From Tilletia caries (Eukaryota > Basidiomycota > Exobasidiomycetes > Tilletiales > Tilletiaceae): a stretch of DNA of 64,000 nucleotides. This document shows, one piece after another, positions 34,401 to 45,323 of this stretch. The position numbers and the translations under genes were made by a program. The DNA is taken from the NCBI GenBank assembly GCA_032718865.1, contig JALUTQ010000028.1, forward strand, positions 1,178,001 to 1,242,000, written 5' to 3'. Below the pieces are notes generated by a model, which did not search any database, was not told the origin of the DNA, and worked only from the letters and a program-made list of their open reading frames with translations. How positions within the stretch are numbered: position 1 is the first letter of the stretch; each line of letters starts with the position of its first letter.

Positions 34401-34924
34401 CTGTATATAACAAATAAGAGAAAAAAATAGGAGCGGTGCTGGTCAGTCTCTTGATCTAACGATGATGACCCAAAAGAAAGAAAAAAAGAAAAGAAAAGAA
34501 AAGAATGAAAAAAGGATCGGTGCTGGTCACGTGGTTGGACTCTGCTAGTCACGTGATTGGTCTTTTAATCTAGTAATGATAAGGAGAAAAGAAAGATGAA
34601 AAAAAAAGAAGGGGCGGTGCTGGTCACGTGGTTGGACTCTGCTAGTCACGTGATTGGTCTTTTAATCTAATAATGATAAGGAGAAAAGAAAGATGAAAAA
34701 AAAGAAGGGGCGGTGCTGGTCACGTGGTTGGACTCTGCTAGTCACGTGGTTGGTCTTTTAATCTAATAATGATAAGGAGAAAAGAAGAAAGATAAAATAA
34801 AAGAAAACGAAAAAAAAGGAAAAAAAAGGCAACGAACAAAAACTACAGATCGAAAAACGGCAGAAAATCATACACAAAAAGACAGAAAAACGAATCAAAA
34901 ACGAAAAACACGAAAAACACTCAC
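34401..34924 (-). other. 5'-UTR intron of Fanzor copy 2, with three CACGTG repeat units
   Basis: AAG|GTGAGT donor at 34924 and ATATACAG| acceptor at 34401. Three tandem units of about 95 bp (about 34516-34610, 34611-34706, 34707-34805), each with GGTGCTGGTCACGTGGTTGG and a second (A/G)-variant CACGTG site, then purine-rich spacer. Confidence 0.7.
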
Positions 34925-35074
34925 CTTGAACTTTCAGCGAGGGACGGATGTTAACGCCGAAGAGTATGTTCGACAAACAGTCACGTGACAAAAGCAAACT
35001 ATGAGTCGACAAGAGGGCGAAGAGCCGAAGGGGGGGGGGAAAGAGAGCGGTTGCTGGGGGTGGGGGGGTGGCTT

Positions 35075-35082
35075 CTTATATA
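35075..35082 (-). promoter_or_regulatory. TATA box of Fanzor copy 2
   Basis: CTTATATA on the plus strand, so TATATAAG toward the Fanzor gene; same place as 9936-9943 in copy 1. Confidence 0.5.
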
Positions 35083-35418
35083 GCTTCGTGGCTGCAGCCA
35101 TGACGTAATGCACACTGGTCACCAACGCACAGACATCGAATACCATGGAAGCCCGTGGAAGCGAGTTCCATCCTTCCCTCTCTCTGGTGATGGTGATCTC
35201 AGACGCTGGATGAGCTCAAGCCAGCTGAGGATCAGCTCGAGCGACCCGAAAGCCACGAGCCACTCTCACTCTCTCTCACTCACTCGCCCGCGCTCACCTC
35301 TTCTCCCGCCGCCCCAGTCCATCGCATTATTCATCCAATCACGCTCCCCATCACCTCCTGCTCGACACTCAGCACACAGCACTCAACAGCATACACTCAC
35401 ACACACACAGCAGCGACA

Positions 35419-36570
35419 ATGGCAGCAGCATCAACAGCGCCCGCACCGCACAGCGCAGGCTTCGACTTCACCAACCACGACCGCAACGCCCTCCTCACGG
35501 GCAAAGGGTTCCCCGTCCCCAAGGCCACCTCCACGGGCACGACCATCGTAGGCACCATCTTCAACGACGGCGTCGTCCTCGGAGCCGACACCCGTGCGAC
35601 CGAGGGTCCCATTGTCGCTGACAAGAACTGCGAGAAGGTGAGATCATCTCCCCTTTCTCTCTGTTACATGCCCACGTTTTCGAGCTGACGGGGGAGAAAT
35701 CGTGTTATTTTAGATCCACTACATCGCGCCTCACATCTACTGCTGCGGAGCAGGAACCGCCGCCGACACCGAATTCATCACACAGCTCACCTCTTCCAAT
35801 GTCCAGCTGCACGAGCTCCACACCGGCCGGAAATCACGCGTCGTTACAGCGATGACCATGTTCAAGCAGCGTCTTTTCCAGTGAGTGCTTTCCCTTCCCC
35901 GCTCTCTCTCTGTGTGTACCTGGTATGGTAGGGGAAGCTGAGCACCATCTGGCATTTTTGTCATCCTTCAGACACTCGGGCCACATCGGCGCTGCGCTCG
36001 TCTTGGGCGGTTACGACGTTACCGGACCGCAGCTGTTCACCATCGCCCCCCACGGCTCGACGGACAAGTTGCCGTACGTGACAATGGGCAGTGGCAGTCT
36101 GGCCGCCATGGCCGTCGGGTACCCACCTTTATGGATCGAACTTCCCCCAGCTGAATAGTCTTTCGATGTTCGAATGAATCAGCGCGACGAAGCCATCGCT
36201 CTCGTCACAGCTGCCATCGAGTCCGGAATTTACAACGACCTCGGCTCCGGTTCCAATGTGGACGTCTGCATCATCGAGAAGCAGGGAACGGAGATGCTCA
36301 GGAACTACCGGGTGCTCGCTCGGGAGGCCAAGGAGCAGCGGTATGGATTCCGGAGGGGCACCACCGCGTATACCAAGGAGGAGATCTTTAGTATGATCCA
36401 GAAGCAGGGTGCGTTTTCCCTCACTTTTCATTCCTTGTACTTGTCGAGGTTGTTCTGCTGTGGTCGGCTGACCTTATTTTCCATTTGAACCTGCAGATGT
36501 TTTCGACGTTGGGGCACGGCCAGGAGCGACAACTACAGCGGCAGGCGCAGAGGCTATGGACACCTCATAG
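35419..36570 (+). CDS. PUP1: 20S proteasome subunit beta-2 (trypsin-like)
   Basis: Catalytic beta-2 subunit (PSMB7) of the core proteasome, cleaving after basic residues. Exons: 35419-35637, 35714-35880, 35972-36113, 36159-36408, 36497-36570. The propeptide ends KATSTG before the catalytic threonine of TTIVGTIF; following motifs are [46 protein letters not shown] and [14 protein letters not shown]. The joint between exons 3 and 4 is odd: only a GT-AG pair after ATGGCC (36113/36159) keeps phase, and it leaves SFDVRM where the family has about one more residue. The C-terminus ([20 protein letters not shown]) is short. The ATG is about 50 bp from Fanzor copy 2, so the promoter probably lies inside the duplicated segment. 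Confidence 0.93.
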
Positions 36571-36799
36571 GCCGGCTGAGCTCTCTCTCTCTCTCTTCTC
36601 TCATCTTTCCCTCCCTCTGTTTCCACCTTCTAGCGAGAGTTTGAGGCAATGAACCTGTCATGATACGAGCGAACTGAATCCTTGTGTACTCCCACTCGTC
36701 GCCAGCTTCAGCTCCTAAGCGAGCCGCCCTGTCAGAACTTGAATGCTTGACGCATGCATTAGGATCTGAAGAAGGATCAAGTGCGGAGAAATGGACTGA

Positions 36800-37593
36800 T
36801 CATAACCGCCCAGAAGTCGACGACGACGCCTTCCCACCTCCCTGCGTCGCTGACCCAACTCGCTCCGGCTGCTCCTCCTCATACAAACTCCCCTCCTGCT
36901 CCGCCTCCGCTCCCACTTCCGCCTCCGCTTCCAGTGTCGCGGCAGCTGCATTCAAGAGGCCATCCTCGACAGCGGCCTCGGCTGCGTCCTCGGACGTCTG
37001 GGCCAGCCGGACGTCTTGCTGTGCCTGGATGAGGGCCAGTCTGCGTTCGTTGAGGACGAGCTTGATGCGGGCCATTGATTTCCGGACCTGTATGCGCCCC
37101 CCAGTTCCAAATGAAGTCGCGCGATCAGTGCCATGGCCAGGATGGAAAGGGTGAAAAGGATGTACTCACGCGATGAGCCCTGGACCCCATATTCGTCCGA
37201 TGCATCTGCATGAGATTCGCCAGTCCCAACCGCTTGGCCTCATCCCGACTCGTCGCCAGCCGATTCCTCTCCATGAGCAGCACATACCAAAGCGCATGCA
37301 GCTCATGCGAGCTCTTCAACCTTCAACCGCAGCTCCGGTGCAAGATACGATCGCGACGAGGCATCATGTCCGAACAGACTCTCGGGCAACACCGCCGGCA
37401 ACCTGACCTCCACCTCCCCCTTCGCCGACTGGAGCGGGGATGAGATCGAGGACGCGGGGACGATGTTGGGAAGCACGCCTTCGGACGGGGAGGGTGTGAC
37501 GCGGTAGAGTTCGGAGTGGAAGAAGGCTGTGAGTGGGTGTTTGGGGTAGCGGGTGTGTTGGTCGAGCGGGTGTTGTGTGCGTGTTCTACACAA
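36800..37593 (-). pseudogene. Mitochondrial ribosomal protein uL29m (MRP-L47 family), frameshifted
   Basis: Mitochondrial large-subunit protein near the exit tunnel. Recognised by [44 protein letters not shown] and, after an intron (GTGAGT...ATACAG, about 37092-37167), VRKSMARIKLVLNERRLALI, with an Ala/Glu-rich tail and stop at 36800-36802. The reading frame is broken exactly in the conserved LRLK-x-HELH stretch by a 7-bp tandem duplication (CTTCAAC twice, 37314-37327); with one unit the frame is continuous. The N-terminal targeting peptide is not convincing, and the frame opens straight after the OTU fragment. Either a pseudogene or an assembly fault; one of the few breaks here that is not a homopolymer. 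Confidence 0.7.
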
Positions 37594-37619
37594 GCGAACT
37601 CACGAAATGACCAAAGGGA

Positions 37620-38140
37620 CCCTGTTTGTCGAACCGTAGTTGTCCTCTCCGATCTTGAGGACCGGCATGCCTACTTGCGCGACGTGAATCGGCACCTCAT
37701 AAGCATGCGAGAGAGTCAGTGTCTCAAGCTGACCGCCCCAGACACTGGTGTTCTCTATGCCGAGCAGTACCCCTCGAAATGGGCTGAACGAAGGGTGATT
37801 GACGTATGAGCAGGTGATGCAACCTTCGACGGCACTCACAAACGCTGGAGAATGGACTACTCACCTTCTGGTCCTTTTGACTCGCTGATGGGGCCGACTT
37901 GCTCCTTCGCTCCCGTCACGACGTCCCCGTCGGCGATGAAGGGGAGGAAGTCGTCAGGATGGGCTCGGCTCGCATATACTCTGCGGCCGCATGTCTCGTG
38001 CTCTTGTAGTCCGTCTGTCAAAGCAAACAAGAAGTAATCAGTCTGGTGCCAGACAAGTAGGGTTGGGCTTTGCGACATCGCGAAGACGTACAGGTTGACT
38101 CTTCCGTACACCCAGTTGATCCGCCACCGCCGCATACAAA
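37620..38140 (-). pseudogene. OTU-domain deubiquitinase fragment (OTUD6/Otu2 type)
   Basis: Three exons give LYAAVADQLGVRKSQP, then TDYKSTRHAAAEYMRAEP with HPDDFLPFIADGD, then NTSVWGGQLETLTLSHAYEV, PIHVAQ and VGMPVLKIGEDNYG, ending VPLVIS. This is the core of an OTU cysteine protease. The exon with the catalytic Asp-Gly-x-Cys should end just before LYAAV; none is found upstream (38147-38300). The C-terminal HYNS-type histidine region is also missing, since the last exon ends at 37620 and MRP-L47 sequence follows. A one-base deficit in a CCC run (near 37975) is also needed to keep frame. Inactive as read. Confidence 0.65.
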
Positions 38141-38221
38141 CTGCAGACGATAGACGTAGATCGTCAGCGCCGATGAGAAGAAAACATTCTTGAGCTCGGC
38201 TTAACTCACCTTCTTGACTTG

Positions 38222-39026
38222 CGCTTTGCTCTTCTTCTTCATACCCCCATTAAACATAGACCGTACTCCCGACTCACTCTGAGCTCGCCATCCTCCTCCT
38301 CCTTCTCTTGCGGTGCCTGCTTCTTGCTGTCGGCGGCACTGGCGCCGGTTGGAGCCTGCGACTTGGACGGGTAGCTGACCTTGCCCAAACTCTTACGGGA
38401 CTGCATGGCGACGTCGGCGGTGCTGGTTAGAGATGTCGGGCTTGCGTGTCGGGGCGGGAGGGGATGCGGGAGGAAGAAGCGGATGAGCTTCTGCTTTCGA
38501 TCTGGCGATGACAATGACGGCGGCACCTTGGGCAAGACGAGTTCAGCGGGGGAAGATGGAGGTATAGTCAAGTGAGAATCAATGATCTGTGCTGGGCTTT
38601 CCCTTTCCTTTTCTGAGGCAGCCTGGCAATAATCTCGATGCTCGTCGTCGTCCACTTCGATTCCTCACGGCTGGCAGCAACTCAGTCCGTGCTCAGCAAC
38701 AACAGCAGCGGGATCACGTTCGCAACACCGTCCTCGCTACCGCCGACCTCGTCGATGCCAAGAACGTTCGCCAGGTCCCAGAATTTTTGTCTCTCGGCCG
38801 TAACGCTCAGACCATCATCTGGATGAGCTCAGAGCTGAGCTTGACGCCCGGACCCCGGTACCACAACGTCAACGTAGGCTGAAAATTCAACCAGTATCGA
38901 TACCAACACTCGCTCACTCACTCGACCGCTCTCGCACTCAGCATCGCACAGCAGCAGCAGCAGCAGCAGCAAGAACAGCAGCCCCAAGATCCTATACCCG
39001 CATCCCCCACTCGTCTAGCATAAACA
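38222..39026. other. Unassigned region with Ser/Lys-rich frame and CAG repeat
   Basis: On the minus strand 38239-38655 stays open and encodes a Ser/Pro/Lys-rich sequence ending in KEEEDGELR at a GTGAGT donor; on the plus strand 38589-38882 is also open. Neither matches a family I know. A (CAG)n tract of about seven units starts at 38949, just upstream of the RHO1 exon. Confidence 0.35.
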
Positions 39027-39107
39027 ATGACTGAAATCCGCCGGAAACTGGTGATCGTCGGTGATGGTGCTTGTGGAAAGACGTGTCTGCTCATCGACTT
39101 CAGCAAG
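39027..39107 (+). pseudogene. RHO1: RHO1 first exon only
   Basis: ATG in good context (AACAATGAC) followed by [18 protein letters not shown] and LLIDFSK, the P-loop of Rho1-type GTPases, then a GTACGT donor. The expected second exon (effector loop VPTVFENY, then WDTAGQE) is absent: the next gene, SPT5, starts 250 bp later. A promoter-proximal fragment of a gene that is essential in fungi, so an intact copy must exist elsewhere. Confidence 0.75.
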
Positions 39108-39352
39108 GTACGTTACCCGCTTGCTCTGCTACGACGTTCTTCCAGGGTCCACCAAGCGTCATAGGCATCTCACATCTCTTCTTGCTGCACCCAGGATTCC
39201 CCATCCTCACTAGTCACCACCCTCTTTCTCCTCTGAGGCCGAAGGCAAATCCGCAAGCATCGCACACCCACGTTTCGTCATCGTGGGTCACACTTGGTCT
39301 CCTCCTCTTCATTCACCCTCCCATCAGCATCGATACAGCGCCCCATCCCCCA

Positions 39353-41112
39353 TGCACGACAACGACGATCTCAAGAAGCGCCGAGCGTCCGACGAAGACC
39401 AAGAAGAGGAGCTCGATGACGACGAGATCGAGCGTCGAATTGCCGCTTTCGACGCAGAGGACGAGGATGACGACGAGGATGAAGACGATGATGGATACGA
39501 CGAGGATGAGAACGACGAGGAGGATGATGGAGGCAGGCGGAAGAAGCAAAAGTGGGTTCGGAACAAGTTCTTGGATATCGAGGCTGAGGTTGACGACGAT
39601 GAAGAAGAGGATGATGAGGAGGATGGCTTTGGCGCCGAAGGTGAGTTACGCGCAGTCAATCCCTTCAAGAACATGTTTGCATAGATCCTATCTGACTTTC
39701 TTGCTTGCGCCGCGCACGCCCGCTACAGCCGGATTCATCGACGACGAGGATGTCAACGATAATGCTCTGTCCCGCCGACAAATCGCGGCGGACAACGAGA
39801 ATCTCGATCGAATGCACACACAGAACGAGAATCAGTCGGCCGAAGAAGTGGCGCGTGAGCTGCGCAAGCGATATGGTCGAAAGACCCATCGCAAGGACAC
39901 GGACAACGTCCCTCGTCAGTTTCTCATACCCGACGTGTTGGAAGACCCCAGTATTTGGGCGGTGCCCGTCAAGATAGGCAGAGAGCGGGAGATCGTCATC
40001 ACCATCATGCGCAAGCGCAAGGCTTTCGACTCGGCAGCCCTGAACACTCCACCCATGGCAATCTCCACCGCCTTCTGCCGTGATTCTATTCCTGGCAAGA
40101 TCTACGTGGAGGCTTGTCGACCCGATGCCGTCGTCGACGCCATAAGTGACATCGTCGGAGTGTACGCTCGCACCGTGGACAAGCTCTTCCAGGTTCCTGT
40201 CGAGGAAAGGGCAGACCTACTCAATTTCACGAAGCTCGAGCACGAGGTGAAGATAGGAGGATGGGTGCGCTTCAAGCGGGGCAAGTACACCAGAGATCTC
40301 GCTCAGGTGATCGATGTTGCTCAGAACGGAGAAAAGGTCGACATAAAGTTCGTACCGCGCATCGACATGAACCCTTCCAAGCTGGAGCTCGCTCAAGACT
40401 CGCGCGGTGTCAAGCGACGGCGTCATTTGGACAGCGGCAACAATGCTCTGAACAAGCGACCGCAGCAGCAACACTTCGACCCATCCGAGATTCAGCGAGT
40501 CTACCCCGGCGAACTCACCAAGCGTGGCAACATCTACGAGTTCCAGAACGATGACTACTCCGATGGGTTCTGTGAGAGGCACGTCAAGACCACAGCGCTC
40601 ATCGTGAAAGACATAGAGCCTACATTGGCCGAAATCGAAATGTTCCAACGAGGACGAGTGGAGTTGGACGACGAAGGGAACCCGGTCAACGATTCGGTCA
40701 ACCTTCGCCAGTTGGCCAAACTCAAGCAGAAGGCAAATCAAGTCATCCAGCCCGGAGACCACGTCGAGGTGTTCGAAGGCGACCAGCGCGGAGTCCGTGG
40801 CACTGTGGATGCCGTCAATGGACAGGTCATCATCATCAAGACGGAGAATGCAGAGATGAAGGGCACCAAGGTCGAAGTTCAGCTCGACCACCGGGTGCGC
40901 AAGACCTTCAAGGTTGGAGACCACGTCAAGGTCGAATCCGGCACCCACATCGACGAGACAGGTACGGTGACGAAGTTCGACGGCAAGGAGACAACTTTCC
41001 TGTCCGATCTGACCATGAAGGAGGTCACGGTCTTCTCCAAGGTCTTACGCGAGAATGTCGGTTCGGGTCTGGCCACGGCTTCTGGCTTCAACACGCATGA
41101 CTTGGTCATGAT
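39353..41112 (+). pseudogene. SPT5: SPT5 transcription elongation factor, 5' two-thirds
   Basis: Subunit of DSIF, the Pol II elongation factor. Exons 39353-39640 and 39729 onward. The acidic N-terminus is followed by NGN (RQFLIPDVLEDPSIWAVPVK ... IPGKIYVEACRPDAV), KOW1 (GGWVRFKRGKYTRDLAQV), KOW2 (IQPGDHVEVFEGDQRGVRGT) and KOW3 (FKVGDHVKVESGTHIDETGT). Identity stops at NTHDLVMM near 41112. What follows in frame to 41221 is the antisense of an ABC transporter, so the later KOW domains and the C-terminal repeat are missing. No mutation is seen before the break. Full-length Spt5 is near 1000 residues; about 560 are here. SPT5 is essential, so a second copy or a misjoin is expected. Confidence 0.82.
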
Positions 41113-41114
41113 GT

Positions 41115-41974
41115 GCAACCAACGGAGGTCGATCCGCTTCGTTGTCGACGAGGATGCAGCCGCTGTCAGGCTCGTAGAAGCGTTCGATAAGAGACATCAC
41201 TGTCGACTTTCCAGACCCTGATGAGCCCGCGAACGCCACGTACTGCCCAGGCGTGACCTTGAAGCTGAGGTCACGTAGAGCGGGAGAGAGTCGACGGGTT
41301 GGGTACGAGAACCAGACGTTGCGGAACTCGATGCTCAAAGGTGTTGGCGAGGGCGTCGGAGTGCGCTCGCTCGTTGATGCCGAGCCAGCTTCGATCTGAT
41401 GCGCACTGCTCTTGGAGGCTAACGCATACTCATTGGCGCGCAGTTTGGGAGGATATTCGTCGAGCAGACCGAAAATGTTCGATGCTGAGACGTGCGCTTT
41501 GCTGATATCCGGACTGAAAGCGAGTAGCTGACCTGATGCTTGCGCCGAGAACAGTAAAGCAGGCAGAACGATGAAGAAGTCGACTTGCGAGTAGTAGCCG
41601 TCTGCAACGTTTCGGGATCCCCACCAGTATGCGAAGCCCTGTGGATAGCAAATGTGTTAGCTATCGGATCATTCACTGAAAGCAAATGGGTTACTCACGT
41701 AAACGAAGTAGGAGATACTCAGCGACAGGGCCAAGAAAAAGTTACCAAGGAAGATCTGGCGAATACCATCCGTGTATGGCTTTTGCAGGCGATAATCGAG
41801 CAGGAGCATAATGTCCTGTTCGCGTCCCAACGCAGCGACTGTCTTGATTCCACTGACGGCTTCCATCGCCAATCCGTCGCTGCCTCGCTCCTTGATGCGC
41901 TGATGACTCGCCAATACTACGGGCCACGACAGCCTGGACATGACCATGATCCGCCCATACCACTGACTAGTCAC
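41115..41974 (-). pseudogene. ABC transporter (B type, MDR/STE6-like), internal fragment
   Basis: Minus-strand exons at about 41700-41974 and 41115-41638 encode the end of a transmembrane domain (DGLAMEAVSGIKTVAALGRE, IFLGNFFLALSLSISYFVY, FAYWWGSRN) and the start of a nucleotide-binding domain (IEFRNVWFSYPTR; Walker A in FAGSSGSGKSTVMSLIERFY). The signature motif and Walker B are missing because the frame runs into SPT5 sequence at about 41115. The 5' side also ends abruptly before the methyltransferase promoter. Neither terminus of the transporter is present. Confidence 0.85.
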
Positions 41975-42105
41975 TCATTGTGAGCCTTCTGCCCTCCCTT
42001 CTTGTCTTCCACTCGTACTTATACCCCCCAACCACCAACACTCAATCCACATTTTCACGTCTCAACGCCTCTCTTATACCATTCCATTTACCCCCTTCTC
42101 ACAAG

Positions 42106-43141
42106 ATGGACTCGCTCCTCTCTGAACTCACCGTAGATCGCATCAGCGCCCATCTCCGTGGCCCCGACTCAACCGCATTTCAGGCCGTCCACCCAGTTCA
42201 AATTGAGCATCGTGTCGAGATCGCCAAACGCTTCTTTGGGACCGGTCCTGGGTGCGGGGCCGTCGATGTCCATTCGAAATCGTTGCTCGAGGTCGGATGC
42301 GGGCAGGGCGATATGAGTATTGTCCTGGCGGAGATGGTGGGTGAAGGGGCTACTGTGGTTGGCCTTTACCCTGCTCCATTGACATACGGTACGTCAATAT
42401 ACCCTGACGTGGATGGCATCTTTTCAGATATAGGCTGACTGGTTCCGACCCTTTCCAGGCGCACCGATGAATCTTGGTCAAGCGCAGGCAATTCTCAAGT
42501 CGTCAGCTGTAGGTTCGCGCCTGCATTTCGTCCGAGGCGACGTTCCAAGCTACTTCTCCAAGAAGGCAGACGGCACTCCGACGCCCTCATTCGAAGCCGC
42601 CGTCGTGGTCCACAGTCTGTTCTACTTCCCCTCCGAAGCCGCTCTCTTCGAGAGCTTGACGATCCTCCGCAAGGCTAACCCGCCCATCAAACATCTCTGT
42701 CTGGCCGAGTGGGCACTCACCACCTCGAACCCGACCGCAATCCCTCACCTGCTCGCCATCTTTGCACAGAGTTTCCTGCCCAAGGCGGACGCGAACGTCC
42801 AGACCATCTTCTCACCCGTCCAACTCAAGAAATTGGCCGAGCGCGCAGGGTGGAAGTTGAAGTCGGAGAGCGTCATTGCGAATCCGGGCATTCAGGACGG
42901 TCGATGGGAAGTCGACATGACGCTCGCTCTGCAACGCGAACGCGAGGAGGAACTGAGCAAGGCGGCTGCCGCTGGGTCGATCTCTTCGGATGGGAATGCA
43001 AGTCAGGAGGCAGACACGCATCGAAATCTCACGACGTTCTCCACCCTCTGCGACTCGATCCGTTCGCATCTTCCCGACTCCGGCTCCACCAAAGGCGTCA
43101 CTTGCGTCGACGTATGGACAGCTGTCTTTGAAGCTGCTTGA
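42106..43141 (+). CDS. SAM-dependent methyltransferase (class I)
   Basis: Exons 42106-42388 and 42459-43141. Motif I is SLLEVGCGQGDMSIVLAEM, motif post-I VVGLYPAP; the core continues with LHFVRGDVPS, AAVVVHSLFYFPS and a C-terminal Rossmann half, ending VWTAVFEAA. About 320 residues, soluble, no targeting signal. It resembles small-molecule methyltransferases of fungi; substrate unknown. The ATG follows CTCACAAG in a TATA-less, pyrimidine-rich leader. Confidence 0.8.
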
Positions 43142-43220
43142 GCTTTGCTTTTTTGTGCTCTTTACTCTGCTGTCAATCATTCGGGACTTTAAAATGTTAC
43201 TTATGTGCCTTGTATGTATT

Positions 43221-45191
43221 TCAGTCCCTCGACCCGAACGCGACAGGGTCGTTTTGGAAGGTGAACAGACGATGCACATAGGTCGCGACGCCTGCCAAGA
43301 GGAAGGACCCGTCGAACAGGGCGCTCAGTCCGACTTGGTAGCTCGGTAATGACGCGAGAAGGGGAGCGTTGGGTCCCTTTGCACCTTCGCCTGTTATCGA
43401 GGGTGGCAAGGTCGAGCGGAACTGGATAAGCGTTGCTAGCAGGTAGATACACTGTAGTGGGAATCAGCATGCACAAAAGAGGGAGAGAGTGAGTCCCTGC
43501 TTTCAATAGAATGCTCAAGTGATGAAAGGCCGACATACCATGATCTCTGCTAGTAGTAGAATCAACACGCTTGTCGACACCGATGCAGATATTGCGCTGA
43601 ACACCTGTGAGATGATAGGTGGGTACAAAGGTCAGCCCTGTGTACCTTGGGGGGAAGGACAGGCACAATTTGATGCTCACCGTTGACAGATATCCCAGAA
43701 TAAGTCGGATTCGCATCAGGATCAAGAGTCCAATCAGACCCAAACTGATCTGCCGCGTCCAGACGGCGACGTCCAAATTGACATCGAAGAGCTTGACGAG
43801 GTGGGTCAACCCGAGACTGATGAAGTCAGGAGGAGGCTTCTCTGTGTGCGCGTAGCCGATGAGAGTCAGGTTGAGCAGGGAGAGGACTAGGCGGTATGCA
43901 CAGTAGACGCCAAAGATGCGGGTCAGGAGAAGGATGAAGCGTCCTTGAAGTGACTTGTTGAATTGGGCTTCTTGCGCTGATGTGCGCATGATGGCGAGGT
44001 CGTCTCGCATGGATTTTGCCAAGGCTTCGAGACCGATGATCTCCAGGGAGAGAGCCTTGAGGTCTATTTGCACCGAGAGAGAATGTCATGGCTTTATAGG
44101 TGGTGTTTCGAATGTAGGACGCCCTGTGGAGATGACAGTACTTACCTTTCTGCTGTTGCGAAGATCCAGTCAGGCGGGAAAAAAAGCTTGCCTGCTGTGC
44201 ATCAGAAGCGGAAGATGTCTGCAACTGCTCGAGTTGACTCTTGCGCAACGCCAGATCGGAGCACGTCCTCTGGAAGGACGACTCGGCCATGCGAACATCG
44301 GCCACGGTTGCCGCTTTCCTTTTCTTGGCTACCGCTTCGTACGTCTCGATCGCTGCGCTGATCGCGCCGGAGCCGGAAAGGATGCCGATGATGACGGTCC
44401 CGATGACACATATCCGAACGAGGCTGGCGGTCGAGAAGCTCGTGGCTTCGCTGGCGAGGGCGGCTGGGATGGGAACTTTGAGGAAGAGGATGGCCCAGGC
44501 GAGGAAGAGGAGGCTTGAACTTAGGACGTGTGATCGCTTGAATTCGTTCAGCTCTGGGAAGGGACCAACTTCGTCAACGACAGGAAAAGACTTCAACATC
44601 GAGCGTACTGATACCGACCTCTCGTTCGGAAACCGAGCAGCACGCAAATGGCGAACGCTACGTGTCCAAGTCGATCGCAGCCGGCCAAGATGCAAACAGA
44701 CAAGATACCATCAGAAAGCTCTCAATACAAACCCCATATTCACAATATGCGCATCCCTGTTGTTGACACTCACGAATGAGCACAGACACGAAGGCAATGG
44801 TGATGGTAAGGTCTATTCCCCAATTCCATCGCAGCAGGGCTCGGTCGAACTGGGCCGCCTCGAGCAAGACGAGGACAAAGAGGAGGGCAGCCTCTTCGAA
44901 GGCAAATGAGAAGAACAGTGCCGTTGCTTCCTGGATCCTTCTTGAAGAGACGGAACCACCCCGCCCAGAGATAGACAGGGACGCTGACAGCGATGTCGGC
45001 CGAAGCATGGTCGACGGAGCGGGCAGGAGTTCATAGCTGTCGGCGGCGTCGGAACCTCCGGAGCCTGAAGGCGGGTTGGGATCGAGAGAAGCCTGCCGGG
45101 CCTGGCTGTGCAGCAAGGGCAGGGCTATGGCACGGCAGGCGACGAAGAGGCCCACCCGTGAAGCAAGAAGGATGACATTGTCGAGGATCAT
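43221..45191 (-). CDS. Golgi pH regulator (GPHR/GPR89) family membrane protein
   Basis: Multi-pass protein of the GPHR/ABA-GPCR family, an anion channel acidifying the Golgi in animals. From the ATG at 45191 (MILDNVILLASRVGLFVACR; an in-frame ATG also at 45323): segments ALFFSFAFEEAALLFVLVLL and WNWGIDLTITIAFVSVLI, the conserved VIGTVIIGILSGSGAISAAI loop, a helical region (SFQRTCSDLALRKSQLEQL), then C-terminal ABA-GPCR-type helices (GRFILLLTRIFGVYCAYRLV, WTRQISLGLIGLLILMRIRL, SALFDGSFLLAGVATYVHRL) and FGSRD. Several introns interrupt it. Divergent from RTC3. Confidence 0.78.
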
Positions 45192-45323
45192 CTTACCACG
45201 ATGTATGTTGTGACTCGGGAAGTCGTGATCCAAAGGCCCGTCCACGACTCCATGCTCCGAGGGGTGGTTGGAAACGTTGCGCAACGATGGCAAGCCGCAA
45301 GATGGCATCCACGATGATGTCAC

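Larger units (their letters stand above)
32742..35368 (-). mobile_element. Fanzor element, copy 2
   Basis: Same architecture as copy 1, on the minus strand, about 2.63 kb, without the 739-bp insertion. Its left (promoter) end stops about 50 bp before the PUP1 ATG and its right end lies 0.4 kb from the ERT1 stop. Both copies are flanked by unrelated sequence at the same right-end base (GCAGCG), which supports it as a true terminus. The leader intron holds three units of the CACGTG repeat instead of two. Confidence 0.8.

Noticed and set aside
39353..41221. SPT5-ABC read-through as a genuine fusion protein
   Set aside because: The tail is antisense to a conserved ATP-binding domain, so it is a breakpoint artefact and not a domain.
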